Shown here: piece by piece, positions 48,660-60,399 of the stretch
Layout of the letters: the number at the start of each line of letters is the position of its first letter
How positions within the stretch are numbered: the stretch's first letter is position 1
Program-made: the position numbers and the translations under genes
The notes under the pieces: generated by a model
What the model was told of the DNA's origin: nothing
Database searches by the model: none
Seen by the model: the letters and a program-made list of their open reading frames with translations, nothing else
Source: Diphasiastrum complanatum
Taxonomy: Eukaryota; Streptophyta; Lycopodiopsida; Lycopodiales; Lycopodiaceae
Reading direction: 5' to 3'
Length of the DNA stretch: 64,000 bases
Assembly (NCBI GenBank): GCA_029204225.1
Contig: CM055114.1
Location: 14,064,684-14,128,683, forward strand

Positions 48660-49280
48660 TGTCTAAGATTGTGTACTTGGAGTTCTTACTGTTACTTTTT
48701 AATGACCCATTCTTATTTCAAATTGCTTCAGTTCAACCTAAGTGTGGTCTTATATTGTTTCTATTTTTTTGGAAAATTGGACACTAAGAAAAAGAAAGAG
48801 AGAAAAGTATGAGCTTGTGTAGAAAAGTGTCACACCATACGAATATGGAGCCTAAATTACCATACCTACCGAGAATGTGTGGAGTTTGCTTAAACTCAGA
48901 AAACATACCTGAATGATTGTAGACGTAGCTTCTTGAGAGGCAGCCATGGTTGTTTTAAGCGAGGAGATTCTTTTGTTTTTAGAGCATAAAACAACCAATA
49001 GACATATTTTTTAGCATATAGCTATTCAAATAAAGTTACAGAAAAAACATTTATAAGACTTACTCGGAGTACGGTAACTAAGTTGTTTTGTAGAGAATTG
49101 GTTGGTGTCATACCTTGTAGTAACTGGTATTAAGTTTAGATATGAACCAAAATGTATCCTGGAGCAGCCAGAGCAATATAATGCAACTATAGTATGAAAC
49201 ATCATTAGTTTCGTATTATGAGACCAAAGCTAAGTAAATACTTTAAAGAGAGTCACGGTGCCATCAGTATCAAATTTAAA
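48660..49280. other. Unassigned AT-rich sequence
   Basis: Nothing recognised. Confidence 0.4.
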
Positions 49281-49287
49281 TATATCC

Positions 49288-49815
49288 AACCATCCATCGC
49301 TGGATAGAGGAGGATATCTATGTAAGAAGTATCCGAAACAAAGAGTACAATTTGTAGTCCATCACTTGACAGTCAACCAGTAATATTCATACATTCTTAG
49401 AGCATTCGGAAAAGCAACTCTTCCGGTCCATCGCTAGACAATAGCGTTTATGCAAAGTAAAATGGTGAATAAACTAGCTTCCAATTACGGACAAATAGAC
49501 CATCGCTGGTTAGGACCATGCACAATGCATTCACAACAATTTTTACTGAGAAATGAGGCCAACTGTCCATCACTGGACGACCTCTTGCACAAAGAGTAAA
49601 CAATGAGCGAGCAAATAGAGTATCCCTCCATCGCTGGCTAACCAGACAAGCTTGAGCGATTAGAAAATGGGATAGGTGGTAAGTATACCATTCTTATCAA
49701 AAGAACTCACTGGGAGTTTACTTTATGATAGAAGCCAACCATCGCTGCCTATTGAGGTAGGATGGGTATTTCTTCTTATCAAAAAATAGCCATAGAAGTC
49801 CATCGCTGGACCCTC
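49288..49815. repeat. Degenerate minisatellite with TCCATCGCTGGA core, 8 units
   Basis: The near-palindromic core TCCATCGCTGGA or a close variant occurs at about 49294, 49360, 49428, 49500, 49567, 49630, 49738 and 49800. Most spacings are 62-72 bp and one is about 108. The sequence between cores is poorly conserved, so selection or gene conversion on the core, or great age, is implied. Confidence 0.8.
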
Positions 49816-49970
49816 ACATCTCTTAGCTTTACCAAAGCTCCTTCATATGATGAGCATCAAATAGACAAAAGTAAAAGATTATCGAAACACCATTAATATG
49901 AGAGCAAAGCATAAAGAGAGTAATGCAAAAGAAGAAGATATGCATATCGTATGAACAGAACCAGCTGATC

Positions 49971-50309
49971 TGTGAACTAGTAGGGTGCACGTTTAGCATG
50001 TAGTGGAGGAGAGAACTTCTTCACTGGTATTGTAGAGATCAATTGTCGAAAAAGCCTGCACTTATAGTGCCAATTTGGTAACATCCAAGGTGTGAGAACT
50101 CAACTTCTCTCCAGTTTTTAAGTAAAAAACCCTTTTTTAAAGTAACAAGTCAATTTTTTAGTGGGAAACCCACTAAGCAAAGAATAAAGCTTTATTATAT
50201 GCAAGAGTGGGATATTTTAAAGGCCCTTGTAAATTTGGAGGAGTGGTGCGTCAGTATTTGTCTACTTTTTCGTTAGTGCAGAAGGGCGAAACTGAATAAT
50301 GGAGCATCC

Positions 50310-50359
<50 letters not shown>

Positions 50360-50489
50360 CTCCTCCTTACTTTCTTGCTTGCTTGTAAAGCCCTCCTATT
50401 TTCCTTGTGTGTGATTCTTGTGGTTAGCTATCCCTTACGGGGAGCTAACTGCCCCCGAAGGGATTCACTAACTGCGGGTCGGTTGGTGG

Positions 50490-50541
<52 letters not shown>

Positions 50542-50883
50542 GGATGCTCCTTTATTCAGTTTCGCCCTTCTGCACTAACGAAAAAGTGGACAAATACTGA
50601 CGCACCGCTCCTCCAAATTTACAAGGGCCTTTAAAATATCCCACTCTTGCATATAATAAAGCTTTATTCTTTGCTTAGTGGATTTCCCACTAAAAAATTG
50701 ACTTGTTACTTTAAAAAAGGGTTTTTTACTTAAAAACTGGAGGGAAGTTGAGTTCTCACACCTTCTTAGATGTTACCAAATTGGCACTATAAGTGCAGGC
50801 TTTTTCGACAATTGATCTCTACAATACCAGTGAAGAAGTTTTCTCCTCCACTACATGCTAAAAGTGCACCCTACTAGTTCACA
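49971..50883. repeat. Long inverted repeat (hairpin), about 390-bp arms, GA/CT at the inner ends
   Basis: The left arm 49971-50355 and right arm 50492-50883 are reverse complements at roughly 95% by eye, with a 136-bp loop (50356-50491). The left arm ends in (GA)22 and the right begins with (TC)24, so the microsatellites pair too. Arms start TGTGAACTAGTAGGGTGCAC and end in its complement. No target duplication, transposase or coding was found. It could be a foldback transposon or an inverted duplication able to give long double-stranded RNA. Confidence 0.93.
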
Positions 50884-52430
50884 TTCTTACGTGCAATCCA
50901 TAGCATTTCCTGCATATCATGTAAAAAATCCGCTACTTTCTGAACTTTAAACACCCGAGTCTCCACCGCAATGGGTGATATAGGTTAAAAACTATACGTA
51001 AGCACGCACGGGCTATAACCGATAGCCAAATGCTTACTATAATTCAATCTCCATCAAGGATAACTTCCTCTCCGAGGAGTGTTAAGAAAATATGAATACA
51101 TATCTTAATTGATCTTCTGATCACCCAGGTAATCTTTCTTTTAAACAATCAAGTATAACTAGAATCTGAACTATGATTCGTCAATCATAATTCATCGGAT
51201 TCTTGTCCTATACTCAATAAAAGAACGTGATACCATCACATAGACAACAATCAATGATCAAAAAATCTTTAAACTTAGAGTCATCTCTAGTTTAGCAAAT
51301 ACGGCCGACTAAAAGCAACCAATGAACTTCGAAACACGATTGTTTATAATGTCACTTGGTAATCCGCAAAGCCTAAACAGACACACACTCTCTAACTTCT
51401 TGGTCTATACTCGAATAAACATAGTCGATTTGGTAAGATGATAAGTCGTACCAAAATTCCACTAACTTGTTTATTCATCCGGGGTATGGATACTATCCTC
51501 TCCTATGGATTAGGTATTTCCTAGAATCCGAGGTATGATTTGCCAATCCCAACTCTCCAGATTCTTGAGACCATACCATATCATAAGAGTGTATCACAAT
51601 TCTTAGAAGACACATGAGTTGTATCTAAAAGTCCTTTCCATCTGGAAAGTTCCAATTCCAACTCACACACGGTGTCAATATAAGGATTGTAATCTAAAAA
51701 ATGCCCTTACTTAAAACATGGCACAAATTGTCATTCCAAAGTTAGGGTCCCAATCTAGAATACGTCTAGATTTTCCTCTTAAGTTCTAATCTAGAATAAC
51801 TTAAGATTTACCGGAACCTCATTACGTGAAGTTCTAACTTTTGGCAAACAACTATCCAACTCTCCTGAGTTTTCCGGGATAGCATTCCATCAATTCCAAA
51901 CGAGAAAAGATAAGGCCAAAAAGTTCTCGTGTATTCTATGCACACACATCTGTAAACGAATCCAAAATGACTCATAGACGTTGTGACTTATAGACAATAC
52001 ATCTCAACAATAATATCCATAATTAAAATTATATTGTTGATTTCCAACAACTAACTCAGAAGTAGCGCTTCTGACACGGTTAGTTGTATCAGATTTAGAA
52101 AATATTTAAATGTCTTGGTGTGGTACCAAAACACCACATTTAATCTGATTCTAAATCAATTCTAGGTCAATAAGCAATTCTCAATGAGAAATTACTATAA
52201 CCCAGTGAGAAATTGTCTCAAACACAATTCTCATCAATATGCCTATGTACCAACAACTAGTTTATGCATGCAAATAAACTTACTTCATGGAATACTTTGT
52301 AGATCCACATGATTAGAAGTTTGTACAAAAGGTTTTAATGATCCCACAAAGATTCACTACATAGCATATCTCTACAGATACCTCCTGATATGCTCTGATA
52401 ACAATATAAAGTCCTCAATCCGAGGATCCT
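50884..52430. other. Non-coding; possible retroelement leader (minus strand)
   Basis: About 1.5 kb with no coding frame. A degenerate GCTCTGATAACA (52391-52402) resembles the complement of the copia primer-binding site, next to the dispersed repeat at 52440-52790. That suggests leader plus LTR of an eroded minus-strand element. Confidence 0.35.
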
Positions 52431-52439
52431 ATTCTAAGC

Positions 52440-52790
52440 ATGCCAATCATAAGAAACACAAGGGAACCTGATGGTGGACAAACCAACCCAACCAAACCTA
52501 GATCGAACAGATCTAGCCCCCAAGCTATGGATCAATCACAAAGAGGAGTATGGCATCACACCATCAGCATCCTGCCATCGGCCATGCTATCAAGCATACA
52601 CTAGTGAGAGCCCAATAGGTATACTTATACCCTCCAAGGCCCATGCACCACTAGTAGTGCACTGTGACACCTCACTGGACACCTCTGCAACCTATCTGGG
52701 CCACGTCATCTAGTTTCTCAATGACTCACTGATAGACCCATACCAACTCAACCACCATGTGTTTAGGCCTACAACCATTAATTATGACCA
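52440..52790. repeat. Dispersed repeat, copy 2 (partner at 17210-17830)
   Basis: It shares ordered blocks with 17210-17830, including GATCTAGCCCCCAAGCTATGGA and TTTAGGCCTACAACCATTAA. Identity is patchy. Confidence 0.55.
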
Positions 52791-53107
52791 GGGCTGGTGC
52801 ATGCGAGGTTCGTATGCGCATGAACGGGAAATGGTGTGTGGGATGTTGTGAAGACCGATGACTTTTGGCTAGCCTCCAGTTGTGCGATTGTGTCTTTGGG
52901 GGGAGGTTGAGATGGGCTAGCTGCTTGGGTAGTATGGGGAGGTGTTTGGATACCTAGATTCTCTAGGTGGTCGATGGCTAAGGCGGTAAAAAAATCACCG
53001 TAGGTTATCTTGGTAGGGCGTTTGAAAGCTGCTTGCAGCTTCTTGATTAGAACTGAAGCCCAATAATAAATGGTGTTTGGGATCCATCATGGCTATCATA
53101 ACCACGA

Positions 53108-53689
53108 TTAGCTTGGGTACACGGAGTGGGCTATCATAACCACGATTAGCCTGGGTACGCAGAGTGGGCGATGGAAACTCACGAGGATGGTGACAGATAG
53201 GGAATCTATCACCTCTTGGAGATTAGGATTCCAGATTTGAAAAATCAGATATCCATCGTTGGTTTTAGTCTCAATGACACCCTGATCTGGGAGGAAAAAA
53301 ACGGAAACGTCATATTTGGCAAGGGCTCGGGTTTGCGATAGGTGGGTGGTATGAGGAAGGTTGAGCATCAGAGAGACCAAGATTGGGTCAAGGGAGACAA
53401 CATAGTCTTGTCCTTTATGAGTGACTGAGAAATGGTCAGTATCGAAAGTGGCGAAGGCCTTATGGACTACAGAAAGGTCATGCTTGAGGAGTACCTGTGT
53501 GTTGGCTAGGCCGACAACTGTCAAAACCACATGGCAACCATAAGTGCGGAGGGACGTGATTTCTTGTAGTAATGACAGATGGCAAAAAATGGTGTCTGGA
53601 GGGTGTTGGTAGGTAGACGAGTAATGCGGGTGTCTGATGGCGAGAAATTGAATCGACGAGTAATGATGGCTGTCGACGAGTAATGGCAA
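53108..53689 (-). CDS. Hypothetical protein, possibly a relic (no ATG)
   Basis: A 193-codon open minus frame reads LTVVGLANTQVLLKHDLSVV, HKGQDYVVSLDPILVSLMLN, DVSVFFLPDQGVIETKTNDG and FQIWNPNLQEVI. It has mixed hydrophobic and charged content like real protein, but I recognise no family. The frame has no upstream ATG (first codon TTG; first Met deep inside). The 5' part consists of ATTACTCGTCGA-type repeats. A TATA box (CCTATATAAAG, about 53740-53750) sits about 55 bp upstream. It may be a decayed retroelement or host gene fragment. Confidence 0.35.
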   Translation of the reverse strand: MPLLVDSHHYSSIQFLAIRHPHYSSTYQHPPDTIFCHLSLLQEITSLRTYGCHVVLTVVGLANTQVLLKHDLSVVHKAFATFDTDHFSVTHKGQDYVVSLDPILVSLMLNLPHTTHLSQTRALAKYDVSVFFLPDQGVIETKTNDGYLIFQIWNPNLQEVIDSLSVTILVSFHRPLCVPRLIVVMIAHSVYPS

Positions 53690-53737
53690 GAAATGCGTGA
53701 AAAATATGCGAGTACTAATTTCGATTCCTCGCGTCTT

Positions 53738-53752
53738 TATATAGGGGTGGCA
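53738..53752 (-). promoter_or_regulatory. TATA box upstream of the 53108-53689 frame
   Basis: The minus strand reads CCCCTATATAAAGACGCGAG. Initiation would fall around 53715-53720, just ahead of the open frame. Confidence 0.4.
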
Positions 53753-53759
53753 ATTACTC

Positions 53760-55460
53760 GCCTACTGTTATTTTTAGAAGTTGGTCTTATCAATGCTAGA
53801 TTATCAATGTTTACACTGTGCACAGTCCGTTTCTCAATTCACTGCCAAATTTGAGAGATTTTCTAATCAGAAGCTCCCGTTGTTTATTAAAAATGGTATA
53901 TAAAAAATTGAGCCCAACTCTTAGCCAGACTGGAGTTTTTCAGGACATACTTGAACATGTGTGCATCTGCAAAGAGGACAATATTGACAGGGATGAGATG
54001 AGGCCGCTTTGTAAAGGTACCAAATGAGGCTAAGGGGGTAAAGAGAAGACATGAAACCCAAGTGGGAGAGGTGCAAGTATAAGGTGGATGGGGGCAAAAC
54101 AAGTAGGCCAATGAAGTCTCTCTTGTTAGCACAAAGGGTAGGTAACACCCAAACCAGTGGCTGTGAGGACATAATCCGATCCGTGCTCTCGTAAGTGACC
54201 AGGATCTTTGAGAGCCTGAAAGTCTTCGGGCACGGGGTAAACAGTGCACTGTGTCGGGCGTAATCCGATCCGTGCTTTTAATAGGGTATGCTATGGGTCC
54301 ATCAAGGGTATGCTAGAGGGTCTATCCTAAATGAATGCAATTCAATTAACAATCCTGTAGTAGCATAAAGCCTTTTCATATGCATGCAAGATGGGCAACC
54401 CTCTTAACTTGATTCTTTGCTGTCTTAAGGAAAAATATGAACTAACCTCAGATTTACAGTAGTGGAAGCCCAATCTACCTTTCTTAGTGTTGGAATTTTC
54501 CTCTTAATTTCAATAGAATCTATTGCTTAAGTATCATCTTTTCTCTACAAATGGCTTGAACAAGGTGAAACATTAACAGATAGTTTAAAAATGCCTGAAT
54601 TAGCCCTAAGGCTGCTGAAATAGCTGCTTGATATCATTGCAGAACATAGAAACATTCACTCCCATTAACACCTGATAAATAATCCTAAGCATTAGGCATA
54701 ACTGCAGATGATGTAAACAAGTTGAAACATCAGCAGATAGCTCAAGTGTTCTTGAATCAGCCCTATTATTAAGACAATTGCAACTTGATAACAGTACTAG
54801 CACTATAGCTGCAATCAGAAGGATTGTGTTACACCGAAACATTCGCACGATTAGCACTCCCTTTCATGAAATCAGTTGGAAGGCAGTTCTTAACTTCAAA
54901 ATCTCAAAAAAATTTCTATAGTGGTAGTGAGCAACTAGCACCAAATTACCCTATTGAAAAGACGCAGGAGTGACTCTAAGTTAAGAAAATATCTTACGAA
55001 CGAACATCAGAGAGAGTATAGCCAGTGATCAGTCGGTTCACGTGATGTGCCATCATCTCGGCAATCAAACCAATAGGGAATAAAGGGTCATCATCTCACG
55101 GCATCAAAACAAAGTGCAACGCCAAACACCATAATCGGCACTTTTGAAACGAAAATGCATCTAACATAAAAATGATCAAAAACCAATCATAAAAAAAAGT
55201 AGAAATGTGAAAAACGATCAGGAAGGGAACTACAGCAGCAGCAAAACTATGTCCACAATGTTTCGCTCACAAAAACGAACTGGATTTCTCCAAGAAACAC
55301 AGATGAACGTGCCAGAGATCGCTCAGAAACCCGCAATGCGTTGCAAGCTCCCATGTAGCTGAAAGCTAAAGACCCCTCGCAGCGATGGTAACTCAAGCAT
55401 CGCCACCATGCCATACTATATACCCCAAAGCTCACGCTGTGGGTTGGCGGCCGAAGCTGG
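53760..55460. other. Unassigned sequence
   Basis: No gene family was recognised. GTAATCCGATCCGTGCT(C/T) is repeated at 54171 and 54261. Frames of up to 120 codons lack support. Confidence 0.4.
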
Positions 55461-55465
55461 AAACC

Positions 55466-55532
55466 TCAAACCCTAAAATCTTAAAATAAAATGGAGACCT
55501 CAAACCCTAAAACCTTAAAACCTCAAACCATA
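55466..55532. repeat. AAACCCTAAAA repeats (telomere-like)
   Basis: CCTCAAACCCTAAAATCTTAAAA / CCTCAAACCCTAAAACCTTAAAA / CCTCAAACC units, related to the plant telomere complement CCCTAAA. This is also a common plant 5'UTR or promoter motif (telo-box). Confidence 0.55.
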
Positions 55533-56038
55533 TGAAGGGCTGCATCATAATCAAGAGAATTTTTGTATGGTGGAAGGCCCCGTCCCAGTGCCTTCCTTGC
55601 AGCCTTTGCCTTACGGCAGGGCCCGAGGTCCAAGGCCTTCCACGACATAGGTGAGAAGGTAGAACGCACAGGCAGATTTCGAAGGAGAGAAAAAGGTGGA
55701 TGCATATTCTGTTCATGGAGGTGCTTCCAAAACACACACAAAACCTGAGCACCTAGCATTATTGGGATTAGGTGGATGAACTCTTCACATAAATTGAGGA
55801 TCTAGTTTCGTCTATGGGGAATGGGTTATTTAGGGGACTTGGCATTTAATGAGTCATGTGAGAAATTATCGCAAGCCTATTAAGGCAAGACATAACTTCA
55901 AAAATCATCAAAACCACAAGTTAAGTGTGTATGACGAGAAGAATTTGCAAAAGAGAGATACCCATGGAGCTGGCAATTAATATTCTAACTATTGAAAGAC
56001 ATAATGAAGACCAATCCAAAGGCTTCTATAGCACCTCA

Positions 56039-56042
<4 letters not shown>
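55533..56042. other. Unassigned sequence
   Basis: Frames on both strands at 55507-55759 overlap each other in a GC-richer patch with a short inverted pair (AAGGCC...GGCCTT). No family was recognised. Confidence 0.35.

Positions 56043-56129
<87 letters not shown>
56043..56129. repeat. (TC)43 microsatellite
   Basis: An uninterrupted dinucleotide run; the open frames over it are artefacts. Confidence 0.98.
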
Positions 56130-56132
<3 letters not shown>

Positions 56133-56754
56133 CTCATGCAATTCCACTACTCCATGCAAGACTACATGAGGAGTCCAAGTCATCATCCATGGCCCCATAC
56201 GATCTCTAAAGATAAGTATAAACAAATACTCAAGGCTGAAACCACATACGAAAGCGTAAGGCTTTCTCAACCATTATCAAGACTCCCCCATTACCAAGGT
56301 TAGTCTGTATATTAATCAATGACAAAACCCTCTATAAATAGGTCGTACTACACCAAGAAAGCTTTTATTGCAAATAGACATCTATCAAGCATGCATCACA
56401 ATATCTACTCAAATGTAGAAGACAACCAATTCAACCCTCACTAAGTTAACCTTTGCCAAGGGAACCCTCACCAGTACCATTTATAAGTTTTGATTTTCTT
56501 GATTTAGCTACTGTCAAATTTGTGAAAAATTCTGAGTTGATTTAATACTTATTTCTAAGAAATTTCAATTTTAGAGTGTCGATTGCTTTATCAAGATCTT
56601 TTTTCCAAAATATATTTTGATGATCAAGTTTTTACCGATCAGATCAAAAGGATTTAATTGAAAAATCTAGATCCAATCTTTGAAAAATCTAGACCCAATC
56701 TCATCTGCACAGTTACTTTATATATTTCTCATTTTTTTAAAGTAATTCTTAAAA
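56130..56754. other. Unassigned, possible retroelement leader
   Basis: Contains a TATA-like CTATAAATAGGTCG (56331) and AT-rich sequence ahead of the gypsy gag remnant. This would fit an LTR or leader, but no boundaries were found. Confidence 0.3.
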
Positions 56755-58224
56755 AATGGCAAAATCAGATTCAGAACCAGATCTTCAGATACTTTAACTC
56801 CATCCTATCATCAAATAAACTCCTCATTTAGAATAGCCTAAGTATAATGGATTATCAGATCCAATTAGATTTCTCAAAATCTTTACTGAATTTTGTGAAG
56901 TGTTATGTCTATGTCCCCCAGTATGTGGGATTCGGAATGATTCCTGACATGGATAGCCGGTTACTCCAATGTATAAAATTATTAGTTATGCCTCGTCATT
57001 CCGGGCTTGGCCGATAAAGTAATTAATAAGCTTATGATGGCCCAGACCTATAATTGGACATAGGAGCACTTGCATGGTGTTGACTGCTATAATGCAAGAA
57101 TAGGAGGTCACTATCTTATCTACATTTGCGGTGTAACAATCAACTAAAAACTGACTTTCTTTCTCGGCCATCTCAAGAATAGCTGCAGTGCAGGTGCTCA
57201 GTCTTCCTGGCAGCAGACAGCTGCATCTTATTACTGGTCAGCTAGCTACTTACACCTGACAGCTCTTCCTTACCTACTTGCTTCTACACTTCAGAATATT
57301 TGGTCAGTGCCTCGACCTCTTTCTTTGGCTTGTTGACCGGCATTTTTGATACCAGATTTGCTAATTTCGTTCTCTCTGCTGCATTGACACACTCATTGGC
57401 TGGCAACTGGTAACCTTTTTTAAATACCAAAGCTACGATTCATCAGCTTGTTTTCCGGTGTCTGTGTCAGTAGTCTTTGATAACTAATTAAGTCTTAAGA
57501 TAGTGACCTCCTATTCTTGCATTATAGCAGTCAACACCATGCAAGTGCTCCTATGTCCAATTATAGGTCTGGGCCATCATAAGCTTATTAATTACTTTAT
57601 CGGCCAAGCCCGGAATGACGAGGCATAACTAATAATTTTATACATTGGAGTAACCGGCTATCCATGTCAGGAATCATTCCGAATCCCACATACTAGACAT
57701 GGACGTAACATGAAGTCTATGGTGAAGTTAATCCAGAAAATGGGTGTTGCGCAAGATGGGTTTTACAATCAAGACTTGACAGAATGGAAGTAGTTAAAGT
57801 TGGACTGAATATGAGATTTAAATCTAGAAAATTCCTAGAAGTTTTTTTTCTATTATTAAGCAAAATTAAAATGGGGAAGACAGAGATGGTGCGTAATTAT
57901 ATTGAACGTATCAAGCATCTCCGATCGGAATATGAACCAGATCTTTTAAACGACGAATATTTGATTATGCGGTTTTTGCCAAGATTGCCAAAATGTATTA
58001 AACGTGAGCTCAAACATCATGAACAGTACGTGACTTTGCAGCAGGCAATGGATGAAGCTATTCGTGAAAAAGATGAAGATTCAGATGATGAGCCGCATGT
58101 TGGAATGTTGCCATACATCGCAGGACAAATGACCACAACTTCCACTACGATTGCATCAACTAATATCAATGTGACAACCGAATTGATGCTGGACGAGTTT
58201 GAAAAACCTGGCCAGAAGCAATAG
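56755..58224 (+). pseudogene. gag: Gypsy-type gag, interrupted by an inverted-repeat insertion
   Basis: The plus-strand beginning (MAKSDSEPDLQ at 56756; later DPIRFLKIFTEFCEVL) is cut by the 56920-57694 inverted repeat. Homology resumes at about 57700 and becomes an open frame at 57784-58224. That frame has the retrotransposon gag pattern: FLEVFFLLLSKIKMGKTEMV, RNYIERIKHLRSEYEP, YLIMRFLPRLPKCIKRELK and VTLQQAMDEAIREKDEDSDD. Several stops and frameshifts occur before 57784. It ends at 58224 against a minus-strand copia fragment, with no zinc knuckle or pol. Confidence 0.68.
56920..57694. repeat. Perfect inverted repeat, 199-bp arms, 377-bp spacer
   Basis: 56920-57118 and 57496-57694 are exact reverse complements by my base-by-base reading. 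Another roughly 18 bases outside each arm (TGTTA-GTC-ATGTC) match imperfectly. The spacer is non-coding. Perfect arms mean a very recent event, ongoing gene conversion, or an assembly artefact. The structure splits a gag gene. Confidence 0.95.
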
Positions 58225-58343
58225 TTCTGTATCTTGGCAATTTGCACACATCCACATGAAATTGCTCAAACATGAGATAGAACAAGTAAACTTGAACAAC
58301 ACTTCCTTGTTGATCCTTTGACCTTACTTGAGTCTTCAATATG

Positions 58344-60383
58344 CTACAAAAACAGATCCATAACATCTTTGCCAATTACCTCTCCTTTGATGCTCTTGAC
58401 TAGCTCCAAATTGCCAACTTCTCTTTTGACTAGTTGAATCGCTTTGAGATCAACTTCTTGATCTTCAACTTGATCATCAAAGTAATTGAACAAACTTTGT
58501 TTTCCGGATCCGATACTTGATTTTACAGCTAGATAACATCCATCCACTTGCATAGCTCCATGTACACAAGAAGATCTTCCAAAAGATGTTCCACTCTTCA
58601 TAAGAGATTGATACTCAAGATCCATTGCTTGGATCCACTCCTCTTCTTTCCTTGCTTGATCTACACTTGTAGGCTCATCTAAAGAGGTTAGGAAAGCAAC
58701 ATAATTTCCAGAAACTACTTGCTTACCCTTTTGATCATATGTGAGCCTTGAAGGTACTTGTCTTTCTCTTGATGTTCTCCTTGGCTTTTGACTTGATGAA
58801 GGTCCATCATCACCACCATCCAAAGTAGGATCCTTCTCATCAACATCAAGAATGTTAGATCCATCCACTCTACCATCAATCATACCTTTGGAATGTTCCC
58901 CTCATAAAAAATGACATCTCTACCAACACTCACTTTGCTAGTAGAAGGAATGTAAACCTTATAGGCTTTATCACCTCACTATATCCAACAAAAATACCTC
59001 TTCTTCAAGATGGATCCTCCTTGGTCCCATCATCAAGAGTAATGTTGACATAGCATGTGCATCCAAAGGTTCTTAGAAAGTTAACACTCGGCCTCCTCTT
59101 GAATAGCATCTCAAAAGGTGTCCTTCCATCCAAAATAGCACTCGGCCACCTATTGCACAAGAATTTGGCACACAACAAAGCTTGATCCCAAAATGGTTTG
59201 TCAAGATAAGCACTTAACCTCATAGCTTTAGCACTTTCAAATAAAGTCCTATTCTTCCTTTCAGCCACTCCATTTTGTTGTGGGGTCCTTGATGTTGTAT
59301 ACTCCCTCTTGATCCCATGCTCATCAACAAAGGCCTTGAACTTGTTAGATATGTACTCACCACCATTGTCACCTCTCAAGCACTTGATCTTTGTGGAAAA
59401 TGGTTCTCCCTTGCATTCTTGAACTTGACAAAGACATCATACACTTCATCCTTGCTCTTTAGTAGATAGATCCAACAAAATCTACTAAAATCATCAATGA
59501 ATGTTACATACATCTTAGCTCCACTATTGCTAATTGTAGTAAATCCATGAATATCCGAATGTACAAGTTGAAAAGGCTTTGTAGATCTAGATATAGATCT
59601 AGTATAAGGTAGCCTATGTGACTTAGACCAAGCACAAGACTCACAAACATGCTTGACATTACTTAAGGAACTTGGAAGACCAATCACAACCTTCTTCCTT
59701 GCCATTACCTCCAATGACTTGAAGTTGAGGTGTCCCATCCTTTTGTGCCAAACCTCTTGAATAGAAATTTGCTCCCTTGCAACACATCCAACTTGGTTAG
59801 CAATAACACAAGCATCAAGTTTGAACAATTTCCCTTGACTTTTACCTTTTCCAATCAAGACATCCTTCCTTTTGATCAAACAAGCATCTCCATCAAACTC
59901 CACCTTGAGGCCTTTACTTAGAATTTGGCTCACACTAAGCAAATTATTGGTAATAGATGGAATAAACAAGACATCTTCCAAATGAACATTCCTTTTTGTA
60001 GAGAGAGAAATAGGAATTGTGCCAATCCCTTTGATTGCACACTCACCATCATTGGCCGTGTAGATCACCCTCTTGTCATCTCCATATGCCAACAAAGAAG
60101 TGAAGTACTCTTTGTGAAAGGTCATGTGTGAACTTGCTCCACTATCAATCCACCAAGAATCTAGATCTCCATCATTATCAAGCATACATGAAGACATCAC
60201 AAAAGCATCATCATTTGCATCTTGAACATCCAAACCATCCTCATCAAGAGTAAGATTACCTTGCTTGTCTCCTTGATCTCTCTTCTTCTTGTAACACTCA
60301 CTTGCAAAGTGTCCTTTGATGCCACAATAGAAGCACTTGAGCTTTGATCTATCCTCCTTTTTGCCACTTGAAGAAGCATCCAC
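58344..60383 (-). pseudogene. pol: gag end and pol of copia C5: zinc knuckle, protease, integrase (broken)
   Basis: The minus frame 60383-59376 holds a zinc knuckle CFYCGIKGHFASEC, the protease motif WWIDSGASSHMTFH, the GAG-pre-integrase zinc site (VWHKRMGHL...CESCAWSKSH), VHSDIHG and FIDDFSRFCWIYL. A frameshift at 59376 leads to 59379-59005 (MRGDNGGEYISNKF, PQQNGVAERKNRT). A further frame, 58883-58344, starts in the linker (RRTSRERQVPSRLTY) and the first RT residues (EEWIQAMDLEYQSLMKSG). It then turns into sequence that is not RT (LFNYFDDQVEDQEV, LVKREVGNLELVKSIKGEVI), so it is chimeric. Confidence 0.88.
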
Positions 60384-60399
60384 TTAATCTTGCCCTTTA

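Noticed and set aside
49288-49815. CRISPR-like regular array of a short conserved core
   Set aside because: The core is only 12 bases, is variable, the spacing is uneven, and the context is a plant nuclear genome without cas genes.
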